64,000 bases of DNA from Guadua angustifolia (lineage: Eukaryota > Streptophyta > Magnoliopsida > Poales > Poaceae), in the NCBI GenBank assembly GCA_036346375.1, contig CM070515.1, positions 6,780,423 through 6,844,422 on the forward strand, written 5' to 3'. A program made the position numbers and the translations under genes. The notes beneath the pieces are model-generated. The model was not told where the DNA came from. It did not search any database and saw only the letters and a list, made by a program, of their open reading frames with translations. This document shows positions 41,746 to 52,034 of the stretch, piece after piece (position 1 is the first letter of the stretch; every line of letters begins with the position of its first letter).

Positions 41746-43409
41746 TTACTAGATCAAATAAGAGCGAAAAAATAATTTTTCAAAGAAAATCAATCTAAGG
41801 GTGGCACTACCATGTTACACAAGCAGTAGTACCAAATAAACAGTGAGCGTGAGTTTAAATCCAAGAATTGATATAATTTTTGATTAGATGATTCAAAACT
41901 CGTGAAACTTTGCATGCACCTTTCTATTGATGTTAAGAACCTATTCCAACATTCAATCGCAAAGATTGACTTTAAAATTTCAACCTTTTTCAAATTTAGC
42001 AAAGGTTGTATCAAAATTGGGTCAAATGCAAAAACTTCACCTTGAGCTTGCTTGGTTGTAATAGCCTGAAATTTAATAAAATAAGAAATATAAAATCAAA
42101 AGATTTTATGTGATTTATTCCTGAATTTTCTGGTTTTTATTGAATTATTGTCATTTCTTTTGGCTTTTTAGTATTAAAAGAAACTAAATTAAGTGATATA
42201 GTAAAATAGTAAAAGTAAAAAGGTAAAAGCACAAAATCAATAAAAACCTAAAAAAATCATATTTAAATACCAGAGTCATCCAGAACCCTAATCATGATGG
42301 TTGAGATGATCTGAACCATCAAAATAAAAGAAAAGACATGATAATCATGAGATAAGATTTCTGATCTTGATATTGTCATATTTGTGTAGAAATCTATAAG
42401 GCTTATTTGAAGCCAGTATTTTTACCTTGCTGACATAAGAACCTTATATACCTCTGGTAAAAAGATAAAAATTAAAACTTACATTTGAAGCTTTTAGAAA
42501 TTCAAAAATAGAAAATAAATAAAGCTAAAACTAGCAATGTCAGAATTTATAGAATTTAAATATAAAATTTTGAAAATTTTAAATAAGATAAGTAATACCA
42601 TTTCAGATCTTCATAAAAATTTTCATAAAATAATAAAACCATTTTGATCACCAATTAAATACAAAACAGAACAGACAAAAATTTAAAGGTTGCATTGTCA
42701 GAATTTTAATAAAATTTATACCAAGAGTTTTTGTCTGAAAATTTTACTGGATACTGATCCTTATCTTTCCAACCTCTGTAAAAATTTTAATAAAATTTAG
42801 AGTCAGTCCTCTAGCTCAATCTTACCGACTAAGCAAGATCAGTCTCGAACTTACCCTGTGCTGTCCCGTTTCTTCGGCTGGCAGGTAGGCCCAACGATCC
42901 AGTTGGCCTCTGCCGACTTCTCTCACCGCCAAGAACGCTCACCAGTCAGCCACACTCTAGGCTTCTCCACCCTTCTTCTTTCTTCTCCCCACTCCTTTCC
43001 TCTCAGCGCACAACCGACAGAAGAGCAGCCAGATGAACCGCCTCAATCTCTCATCTCTTCTCGCTGCAATTTCGACTCCGGAGACTGCGCCTCTAACAAG
43101 TTGCTACCATGGCATCATCTTGGTTGTTGTGCTCCTGTTGTGCCCTAAAACCCCCATGAAACCTCGACCGCATCACGTTCTCTGCCGAGTTTCTGCCGTG
43201 GCAAGATTTTCTTCAGGATTTCCCTGCCACGGCACTAAGTCAGCAGCCAAGTCACGAACCAACTCACCCGCACCTTGCCAGAACCTGCCATGGCAGCCAT
43301 TCCAGCTAAAAATCCCTGCCGCAGTAATGATCTAGCAGACTGGGTAGAAGATTTGCGCCGCCGCCTCAATAACCCCGTTCAAACACTGCTTTCACTGCCT
43401 CACTTCGGC

Positions 43410-43416
43410 TATAAAG
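43410..43416 (+). promoter_or_regulatory. Possible LTR TATA box
   Basis: TATAAAG with a C/T-rich leader downstream; it belongs to the unresolved LTR-like region. Confidence 0.35.
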
Positions 43417-44895
43417 CTACCCAAGACTCACTCGACTTCTCTGCAAGCCCACACGTACTCCTCTCTTCTGTCCAGAACCAGAAAAACTGTTGCAGCCCTC
43501 ACCTTCTTCTTCAAGTTCGGCAAAAACCGAATTTGGGGAGAAACCTCAATTAGCCTCTACAGTGAATCATAACCTGAACCACTTAGCTTATAGCCTCCTC
43601 TTAGCATCTAAAACACATCTCCACCCTCAATTTGAACCTTTCTTCTCCGGTGAGCTGCCATACCAGCGTAACACCTTCCGCCGCCGCTTTGCACGGTGAG
43701 AACTCTCTCCGCACACTCTTCTTTCCAGTTAAGCGCTATAAAATGGATCACCCTCTACTCCTTAATGCTTAAATCGATGAAAATGAAGCCCAGTAGCTTT
43801 GCTGCTTCGTTGCCCGGCCATGGCCGTCACCGTGGGCCCACGGTGGCGCGCCACTTTTCCTTGTCGCTGGCAGCCAAAAATACCACCCCGTGTGCGCGCA
43901 AGCTAGCTGATGCCCATGGTGGAACCCATTCCTCCCCCCGGTAGTGGTTCGCCGTCGACGAGCTCGGACAAGCCCTTCTATGCTTCGGGACACAATGCAA
44001 GATGTGTGGTTGGATTCTGGAGACCGAAAACCGAAGCATCTGCCTTTGGTTGCGGTGAAAAGAAAAAGAAAAAAAAGGGAGGCACAGTGCAAGAAGAGCA
44101 ACGCAAGAGAAGTGGCTGTAGAAGCCTTCGTACGGACAAGGAGAAGTGTTGAGCAGTTGCATAGATAAAAAATTTTTAATCGTTCAAACAATCGGTATCA
44201 ATAAACCAAGTAGACAGGTATCACCTTCGCACATCGCTCTACCCGGGTGCATCGTGGCTGTTCCAGGAGCAAATCTCATTGTTCCGCTTACTGTTCCCAT
44301 CGTTCCAGAGGTTCATGACCAAAGGATTCATGTCTAAGGAGGAGTCCTTCGAGAACCAGCTCTCGCAGGAGGCAAGCGCCTCCTGGATGCGTACTGCTTG
44401 CGCCGTCGGGTGCGGCCGCCGAGCGACGGCGCTGCCGACGTGGCCGACACGGGCGCAATGGGCAAAAGCTCAGCTTCACGGTGCGAGTGGAGGTCTACCG
44501 CGCGGCGATCAAGGAGCAGCAAGGAAAGCTACGTACGTGCGGCTGGGAGGCGACGTTGCGTGTGGCTGTGCAAAAAATAAAAAAGAAAAGCCAAGCTCCA
44601 GAAGTCATGTGCTAAAGCAAACAAGAATCCAGCGGCACAGTACATGGAGCAATGTAGCATGCTAGAAAACAAGAAAAAGAACGACGGCAGTGCGGCTTCA
44701 GGAGATCGGTTCCGTGTGACAACCAGCGCAAGAAGCGAAGAAAATAGAAAGAAAAGTAAAGAACAAGAAACGTGAGTTTTTGTATAAGTTGTATCTATAA
44801 GATAAATATGTACGAGTTTTTTTTAGAGATGACGTGTGCATTAGAAAAAATCATACTGTACGAGAAGATCAAAAGAAAACCGCTGTGTGAAAAGT

Positions 44896-45060
44896 CGAAT
44901 CCGTTAAAGTTGACTCTGGGTTGTTGAAGAGGTGTGTTCGCTATCCAAAGTTTAGTACATTAGAGCTGACTCTGGAACGCTGAAGAGGTGTGTTCGCCGT
45001 CTAAAGTTAAGTCTGTCGAAGACGAGTTTTGGATGTTGAGGAATTGTGATCGTTATTCTA
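44896..45060. repeat. Degenerate ~60-bp tandem repeat, about 2.5 copies
   Basis: GTTGACTCTGGGTTGTTGAAGAGG and AGCTGACTCTGGAACGCTGAAGAGG-like words, each followed by TGTGTTCGC(T/C)(A/G)TC, recur near 44908 and 44963. A weaker copy (AAGTCTGTCGAAGACGAG) lies near 45009. Confidence 0.6.
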
Positions 45061-45399
45061 GATTGTGAGCGCATGAGAATTCTTGCAGGTGTGTCTAAAT
45101 TCTCTCGTGGTAAACTCTAATGCGAATTTGTGTCACCGTTAAGTTGGGTTACCGGTGAAAGGATAATTGGAGCGGAAGCAAAAGGTCATAATCATCAACG
45201 AGGTGCGTCACCGATGATATGGTCAATAAGAAGAAGGCGGAACTATTTGGAGATGCGTTCACCCTCCTGTGTCTAGTATGTGTTGAGCAAATTGTAACTA
45301 AGACCGATTAGCTTAATGAGTAAGAGTCGATGTGTTAAGATTAGAGAAAAAATGTTAGAGATAATCTTAACATGCCAACAAAATTTCATGGTTGTTCCA

Positions 45400-45695
45400 A
45401 CAACGTTACCGCTGGAGGGAAGGTAGGTGAGCTTCCCGGCGAGGGGGAAGAAGGCGGCAATGGCGTTGGCGAGGGAGGACTTTAGGGAGCGGACGATGGA
45501 TGGGAAGGACGCGAGGAGGTCGTCGTTGTCCGCGCGCTCGTAGAGGAAGAAGCGTTGGATCGGCCGCATCGGCAGGAACCGCGCGTCGAAGAAGGAGAGG
45601 GGCACACGCTCGAGGTGCGGCGGCGGCGGACGCAGCAGTGGGACGTACGTGGTGCCGAGGACTCTCACTTGGTCAGTACTGGAAGCCATTGCCAT
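45400..45695 (-). pseudogene. BAHD acyltransferase, copy A, N-terminal fragment
   Basis: ATG at 45695 (MAMASSTDQVRVLGTTYVP; a second ATG two codons later is equally plausible) followed by LSFFDARFLPMRPIQRFFLY and LANAIAAFFPLAGKLTYLPSSG. This is a typical first 95 residues of a BAHD enzyme with the conserved SFFD and F(F/Y)PLAGRL-type motifs. The frame then leaves the family (about 45405) at the unresolved insertion, and the HxxxD region is missing. A TATATA box (45768-45773) lies 73 bp upstream on this strand, so a promoter is still present. It is probably the start of the gene whose end lies at 37590-40198. Confidence 0.82.
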
Positions 45696-45767
45696 GCCTA
45701 TGGATGGAAGTTGGTGTATGACAGCAGTAGCTACTAGCTAGCTAGGCCTCCGAGCTTTGTGCGCGTG

Positions 45768-45773
45768 TATATA
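45768..45773 (-). promoter_or_regulatory. TATA box upstream of BAHD copy A
   Basis: TATATA read on the minus strand, 73 bp before the ATG at 45695. It may still drive a truncated transcript. Confidence 0.5.
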
Positions 45774-46385
45774 TTGGCGTTGGAACCAGCTAGTTAGCTT
45801 AGCTTCAACCTGACATATCACACTCCGATCCAATATTCAGTCCAGTTTTCCTTGGCGATCATCTAAACAATCGAGATGCCTGTAATTTTCTAGTGTTCTA
45901 CTTACTGTCACTCCTGTGTGGACAATGGATCGGAATGATGCATGCAGCACGCATGAGTTGATTATTCATCGATCTCGGCCGAACAGAAATTTTATATCCC
46001 AAGATGGAGTAGTTAATAAGTTGTTGAACAGGCAGATCGGCGCGATTAATTAACTAAACCTACCTAGTCGGAGACTCGGTATGCGCTCATGGTGCATGGA
46101 TTATTGGAATCTCACGTGGCGGTGAAGAAGATGGATTAGCATTGGCAATGTTAGCCACAGCTAATTAACACGGAAATCCAGAAATTTCGGACTTGTTGAT
46201 CAAGTAGAGGAGTAGGATTGTAGGAAAACACTTGCTAATGTGAGATTGAATCAAGGAAAGGGAAATAACCTAGAACCAATCTCATCTCCAACCAAAGGTG
46301 TGGTGGCGTTCCCCACTTGGAAAAAATAATTCTATAGTAGCAGGTGTTTTATAGCATCTATAGCATCCCTTTTAAAATAAAGACA
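45774..46385. other. Intergenic DNA, no gene recognised
   Basis: AT-rich upstream region of the BAHD fragment; nothing else seen. Confidence 0.5.
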
Positions 46386-46387
46386 TA

Positions 46388-48331
46388 CTCCCTCCGTCCC
46401 TGGAAGCAAGTCGTTGTAGCATTCAAACTCCTGGATTAGAAAGGCAAAGAAATGACGCATGTATCCCTGTGTAATGCCATTAAGGAGCTTGGAGCCTTGG
46501 ACGGTTTATTAAGCCATTAAGTGCTGTGCCAAAAAAAGAGAAACGCATGCATCTGGGCATAAGCGAAAACATGAGCGTGAAGTTTGTTAGAGCCAAAACA
46601 GTTGCGGTAATTTTTCTCAGCGCCAATTTGTGAGAGCGCCAAAAATCTCTCCCCTCATTCTACAAAGATAAATTACAGAGTGCCTAAGAGAAATTACAGA
46701 GTGCCAAGAAGAAATTACAAAGCAGCCAAAAAACAGTGGCGCCAATTTTCTCAGCACCAAAAATCTCTCCCCTCATTCTACAAAGAGAAATTACAGAGTG
46801 CAAAGACCCATTGTTACTAGTATCAATCTTCCTGTCATTCACAAATAGGGAAGCAATTAGCCATACTCAACCTAGACCTAAACCAGCCAATATTAGATGA
46901 TCAGGAGTACCTTGATCTAAACATAGCCTTTGAAGATGAACAGGCTGGTGCACCCAATGAAGCAAACAATGGCAATCCTATAGAAGAGCAAGTATTTGAA
47001 TCTGTCAACATCAACCACCCAGGTCAGCAACCATCGACCATTCTTCTCACTTTACTAGTGCTCCATGCAATGAACTTTTTGATCCTGATGAGTTGAAATA
47101 AGGATTAAGGCTAGAACAATCCAAGATAATCTTTGGATTAAACTTTATCTTTATTGGGACAATCCGTTTGACTGACTAAAGGATCAACAAACAAACAAAC
47201 TGGGACTTGGTGAAGGAATGCGACTAACCAATTCAATTTACAGAGTAGGAAAACCATTTTATGAACACTATTGCCCAGTATGAACAATTCAGGTCAGATT
47301 ATACAAATTACACCGTTCTAACCTGGAGGGAGTGACTGCTTCAACTTGTTTGCCTTCTCAGCATCAAAGACACAAAGGGTGTACAAGTACTTGGAGCAGC
47401 GCACCTTGAACTTGACAACCTTGAACTTGAAAAGTGCATGGAGAAATACTAATAGTACTTAGCAGTCCAACGCTTAATTGTACTAATAATCATGTTATAC
47501 ACATGTGTCCTTCTTCTCACCGGTCACCTCCACATCCACGACGCTGGGCGCCACCTCCACTCCCCCTTCTTCATCATCAGTTGCGATGACCGCCCCCCGC
47601 TGCCTCCACCTCCTGGCAGGTCGCCTTCGCAGGATCTGGATCGGCGGCGCCCGGCGTTTCCCGGGGCCCCTCTTCTGGATCCAATCCACGCCGCCCTTAT
47701 CTATCACATCGCTGCCGCTCCCATCGCTGGCGAGCTTGACCTTCCTCTCGCCGGACGCCTCCACCTCCACGACGGTGGGCGCCACCTCCACGCCGATCAC
47801 CTCCACCTCCAGGCCGGCAGCCGCCACCTCCGCTCCCCCTTCGTCTTCGTCATCAGTCGCGATGACCGCCTGGCCGCTTCCACCTCTGGCGGTGGCTCAT
47901 GCGAGATCTTGATCGGCGACGCCTGGCGTTTTCGACGGCTCTTCCGATCCCATCGCCGAGCTCTCGCCATCACATCGCCGCCGCACCCCTCGATGTCGCG
48001 CTTGTTCTTCCTCTCGCCGGCGCGACGATGCGCGCAAGTTCACGGTCCTCCTCGCTCATCTTTGCAGCGAGGAATTGGGGATTTGGACGGGGACGAGGGG
48101 ATTTGGACGGGGACGAGGGTTTTTTCCTGTGGCCTTTGGGGAGAAACGGGACGAGGGGATTTGGACGGGGATGAGGCGAGATATTTTCGTGCGGTTCGAG
48201 AAGCTGCCATTTATTACCGCGTGCTGCCTCCTCCCGTTACTCGCCGTGTGGGACCCAAGAGCCTAAAACGACTTGCTTCCAGAGACAAAAATTCAAGCGT
48301 AAAACGACTACCTTTGAGGGACGGAGGGAGT
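46388..48331. mobile_element. Mariner/Stowaway-type element with foreign GC-rich interior
   Basis: Ends CTCCCTCCGTCCC and GGGACGGAGGGAG with the TA dinucleotide at 46386-46387 and 48332-48333, the hallmark of Tc1/mariner insertion. Subterminal sequence also pairs (GGAAGCAAGTCGTT near 46402 and AACGACTTGCTTCC near 48270). Near 46865-47030 the plus strand encodes LDLNQ and YLDLNIAFEDEQAG words, which I associate with the N-terminus of plant mariner-like transposases. The catalytic part is absent. Instead 47490-48180 is GC-rich and repetitive. At 1.94 kb it is much longer than a normal Stowaway MITE. Confidence 0.72.
47505..48180. repeat. Internal duplications in the mariner-type element
   Basis: CTCCACxTCCACGACGxTGGGCGCCACCTCCAC-type segments begin two related blocks near 47526 and 47758, each ending in a GATCxxGATCGGCG...GGCGTTT word. 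GGGGATTTGGACGGGGA(C/T)GAGG then occurs three times between 48070 and 48178. The long frames across this stretch on both strands are low-complexity and not gene-like. Confidence 0.65.
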
Positions 48332-48333
48332 AT

Positions 48334-49182
48334 GGTATAATTGGTAGAGAGAGAAGAAAATTTAGTTGATTTGAGATATGTAGTTGCTCTGTGTTAGTTT
48401 TTGCAAGGAATGCTTATAGCTAGGCATCCGGTGCCTAGCTATAAAATACTATTTACTATTTACTCCCAGGTGTAGTTACTCTCCCCTGATCTGCTGTCCA
48501 TACCTTCTAAGATCCGTGCAGCCTTAACAGCCTTTTTGGGCACACTCAACCCAAATAAAATTCTAAACCCGATCCACATAGTGGGTTAGTTCCTATATTC
48601 CTGGCATTCCAGTCAAATAGGAGGTTAGCACCTCCTGTTAATCCTGGCATCTATCAAAAATTGGGTTTGAGGAACGCAAGCAGCCCCTAGGATTGTACGC
48701 GCTGCCACCCGCCACCGTGTTTCCAAGCTCCGTAGTATCTAGGCTAGCGCTAGCACGTTAGGAGGGCGTCGCCGATACACGCATGCTTGGGCTATGAGAG
48801 GTTTGGCCGAGTATTCTCATTCCATTTTGTTGTTTGATTTGTACTCGTCCATGTTCAAACAACCTCATCGTACGCATGTGATCATTAAAACGCATAAACC
48901 ACACGTTTTTCTGTGCAAGTGGTGATAATATTTTGATCCTTCCTTGCAGCCACAGGTCTCCGTGGCATACTCCTGGGTCGACGACTTCCTGTGTCGCTTG
49001 TCTACCGAACTGGCAAAGTGGGCGTCGACGTGTTCATGGACGACTCGATGGCGGCATGGCCTGCGCGTATCTCTTAGGTGATGTTGTTCCCTGGATGGTA
49101 CATGATAAAGCTAGATAACTAAGATCTAATCGTCGGTGATCCTATATTTCACATCAATATGTTCCTGTCCGATACTTCCAAA
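48334..49182. other. Intergenic DNA, no gene recognised
   Basis: Contains a short AGGCATCCGGTGCCTAGCTAT inverted motif near 48420; otherwise nothing supported. Confidence 0.5.
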
Positions 49183-49190
49183 CTCATGAC

Positions 49191-50114
49191 TAGACTTGGA
49201 AATTGGGCCGGGCCTTAGTGGGCCAGCACGACCCGGCACGAAAAAAAATAGGCCGAAACACGATCCGGCACGAAAAAAAATGAGCCGGGCTGGCACGGTC
49301 CGAATGGCGTGCCGGACCGGGCCTAAAAACCTGGCACGATGGGCCACCCGGCACGGCCCGACTGTATGGGCCGTGCTCGGGCCGGCACGGCCCGAAAGCC
49401 GGCCCGAATCTATAATTTGTATTTTTCAGTGTCTTTCTTTGCTCATATGAATTTATACTCTACATGAAAGTTGTAGAGAATTTCGAGGCGTATCTTTTTC
49501 ATGTTGACAACTTTTCCATTTGAGCAACATATGAATTTATAAAAAAATATTTAGTGCGCTGTGTAGTTTCAGACCGACGCCACGTCTCTCGGTAATCTGA
49601 TTTTTTCAGTGTCTTCCTTTGCTCATATGAATTTATATTCTACATGAAAGTTGTAGAGAATTTCGAGACACATCTTTTTCATGTAGACAACTTTTCTATT
49701 TGAGTAACGTATGAATTTATAAAAAAATATTTAGTGCGCTGTATAGTTTCAGACCGACGCCACATCTCTCGGTAATCTGCATTTTTCAGGGTCTTCCTTT
49801 GCTCATATGAATTTATATTCTACATGAAAGTTGTAGAGAATTTCGAGACACATCTTTTTCATGTAGACAACCTTTTCATTTGAACAACGTATGAATTTAT
49901 AAAAAATATTTAGTGTGCTGCGTTCTCTCAAGGTTGCGTGTTCGGGCGGCTGGCCCGACAAAGAACCCGGCGTGCCTTTGGGCCGTGCGGGCCTTGATTT
50001 TTGCCGTCCGTGCTGGCCCGCCCGCATGAAGAAATAATCGGGCCGTGCTGGCCTGTTTCACGTTGGCCCGAAGCACGACGGGCTCGGGCCGTGCCGGCCC
50101 AATTTCCAGGTCTA
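49191..50114. mobile_element. hAT-type MITE with perfect 8-bp target duplication
   Basis: Ends TAGACTTGGAAATTGGGCC and GGCCCAATTTCCAGGTCTA, flanked by CTCATGAC at 49183-49190 and 50115-50122. An 8-bp duplication is the hAT signature. Both subterminal parts are rich in GGGCC, CCGGCACG and GGCACGGCCCG words. The centre holds the 180-bp tandem repeat. No transposase. Confidence 0.9.
49421..49920. repeat. 180-bp tandem repeat, 2.8 copies
   Basis: Copies begin at 49421, 49601 and 49781 with TTTTTCAG(T/G)GTCTTxCTTTGC. Each contains GAATTTATA(C/T)TCTACATG and TTGTAGAGAATTTCGAG, and the first two end with CTCTCGGTAATCTG. The period is exactly 180 bp; the third copy stops after about 140 bp. Confidence 0.93.
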
Positions 50115-50122
50115 CTCATGAC

Positions 50123-50474
50123 ACTGCAGGTTTTAGATCCATGCGAGAGCTTTTCGCTTTTATCTGGCATATAGTTTATACTACTTTTGGATTTTCTTTG
50201 GGATCGGTATATGCACTCCTATTGGATCTCCTTTTTTGAGAAAGAGCAGCATATATTTCTTTTTTCTGGTCGACAGCTCCCATACGATTTGCTTATAGTT
50301 TCTACCTCATAAATTTCTTTAGGCAATGAAAAGGAGTATATTTGTGGTTTTAAAAAGGATGGTTATGTTTCATTGACTGTGCTTTCTTAATCTATCTCAT
50401 TTTGTAACCTTTCCATTGATGTATTCACCTTATACTCTTGCTTTGCTTACTGGTGCTGCTTGAAAATGGCACTA
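50123..50474. other. Spacer between two hAT-type MITEs
   Basis: AT-rich; no feature seen. Confidence 0.5.
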
Positions 50475-50482
50475 GTGCATAC

Positions 50483-51175
50483 TAGGGGTGGAAAAATAGC
50501 TCGAGGCTCGCGGCTCGGCTCGGGCTCAGCTCGGATCGGTGTGGCTCGGCTCGGCTCGTCTCGGTGCATCAACGAGCCGAGCCCGAGCCTACCGTCTGGC
50601 TCGGTGCTACAATGAGCCGAGCCCGAGCCGACTCACGAGCGGCTTGTTGGCTCGTTAGGCTCGGTAAAATTCAAACATTCAGAATTACTTTCACTAATCA
50701 CTAATCAATTATCCAAATTACATAAGGCTTAATTTTAATACAAAATTAGCCACACCCACGAACATTCAATCGGTTTGGCATTCATACAGTCATATTGAAC
50801 AAGGAACATACAATGAAATATAGAATGCATGAGGGTTTAGTGATTCAGTCTGACATAAGTAACATAACACAAAGTGTATACAAAAGAAACAAAGGTAACA
50901 AAACACTCTTCCATAGTTCCATATTTTCATAGTTCCATTTTCATAGTTCTATTCCATTCTTACAGTCTTGCAGACTCTAGAAGTCCAGAGGAGAGCAGTA
51001 GAGTTAGAGGTTAGAGCACTGAGGCAGGCCCACATGCCAGGCGGCTCACGAGCCGGTTCGGCTCGGCTCGAGGCTCGACCGAGCCCGAGCCGAGCTTGGT
51101 TTTCAGCTCGATAAAGACAATGAGCCGAGCCTGGCTCGGCTTGAAAGCTGAGAAGCTCGGTCGATTCCACCCCTA
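50483..51175. mobile_element. Second hAT-type MITE
   Basis: Ends TAGGGGTGGAA and TTCCACCCCTA. The flanks GTGCATAC (50475-50482) and CTGCATAC (51176-51183) match at seven of eight positions, consistent with an aged 8-bp duplication. Subterminal regions are packed with GCTCGGCTCG / CGAGCCGAGC words on opposite strands. No coding content in the AT-rich middle. Confidence 0.82.
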
Positions 51176-51183
51176 CTGCATAC

Positions 51184-51620
51184 TACATACTACTTTTGAA
51201 AACGGCACTAATGCATACTACATACTACTTTTGATGCATTAGTGCAGCCACACATTCAGACTGCGATTGGTGTGCTGCCAGGACAGAAGCCAAGGCCGAG
51301 ATTGGACGCTATTGAAGTTCTTCTAGCGCTGCTTGAAATTGGCAGCCCAATCAACTACATGCGGATCAATTTACAAAGAAGAGCAACGCCGCTTGTGAAA
51401 TACTACAAACTTCTATTGTCCTGCAAAATATACATAATACTGTTCATGAGAAAAAATGTACATACTACATGCTACATACTATTGAAAACTAATGAGTTAC
51501 ATTTACATGTTGTTCCAGTAGTACACTTGTATCTAGTCTCATCGGCCTGATGGCAAACCGGCATGTTTGCTCCACGACAAGGCAGGCAGTATGTTCATAA
51601 TTACAATTGGTCAATAATAC
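51184..51620. other. Intergenic DNA with short TGCATACTAC repeats
   Basis: CATACTACATACTACTTTTGA occurs twice between 51178 and 51235. No gene recognised. Confidence 0.5.
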
Positions 51621-52034
51621 TGTCGAGATTTGTTACCGACAATAATTAAAAGGGGGCTAGGCGCTGGATCGGAAACTCGATGGTAGCACAAGACACAAGA
51701 AATTATACAGGTTCGGGCTCTCACGGAGGAGATAATACCCTAGTCCTGTGCTCTGGAATTATGAGTGGCTAGCTTGTTTGCCGATGATGTTCCCTGTCCT
51801 CCTCCCCGCCCCTCCCTTTATATAGCAGAGAAGGGCGGTTACAAAAAGGAGTCCCACTCGGATACGAGGTGGAGATTATATCTCTTTCCTTATCCGTTAT
51901 ACATGATAGCGGCTAGGATTACAATTGTATCCTCCCTAAACAGGGTTGATTTCCATCTTCGGGGTTTCTTTGTTGCGCATGGCGGCCTGCCTCCTGAGCA
52001 ATACCCATCTTCATGTAGTCGGCTTGGCCCATCC
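51621..52034 (-). mobile_element. Left part of an LTR interrupted by the Tekay array
   Basis: Starts TGTCGAGATTTGTTACC. The plus strand contains GGTTCGGGCTCTCACGG, the GGTTCGGGC word of many gypsy LTRs, and CCTTTATATAGCAG, i.e. a TATATAAAG box on the minus strand (51817-51824). It ends abruptly where the Tekay LTR begins at 52035; the rest should lie beyond the right edge of the window. Confidence 0.6.

Larger units (their letters stand above)
41749..45395. other. Unresolved insertion separating the halves of BAHD copy A
   Basis: AT-rich to 42850, then GC-richer with many short frames, none of a known family. A TGTAATAGCCTGAAATTT start at 42057, a GGCTATAAAG box at 43409 and a C/T-rich leader after it resemble a long grass LTR on the plus strand, but no right end or duplication was found. 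At 44270-44570 there is a GC-rich, exon-like patch (plus-strand words LSFTVRVEVYRAAIKEQQGKLR in one frame) that may be a captured gene fragment; not identified. Confidence 0.4.

Noticed and set aside
47492..48340. 282-codon plus-strand frame in the mariner-type element
   Set aside because: Built from duplicated His/Leu/Arg-rich low-complexity segments, overlaps comparable frames on the other strand, and runs into the terminal repeat.
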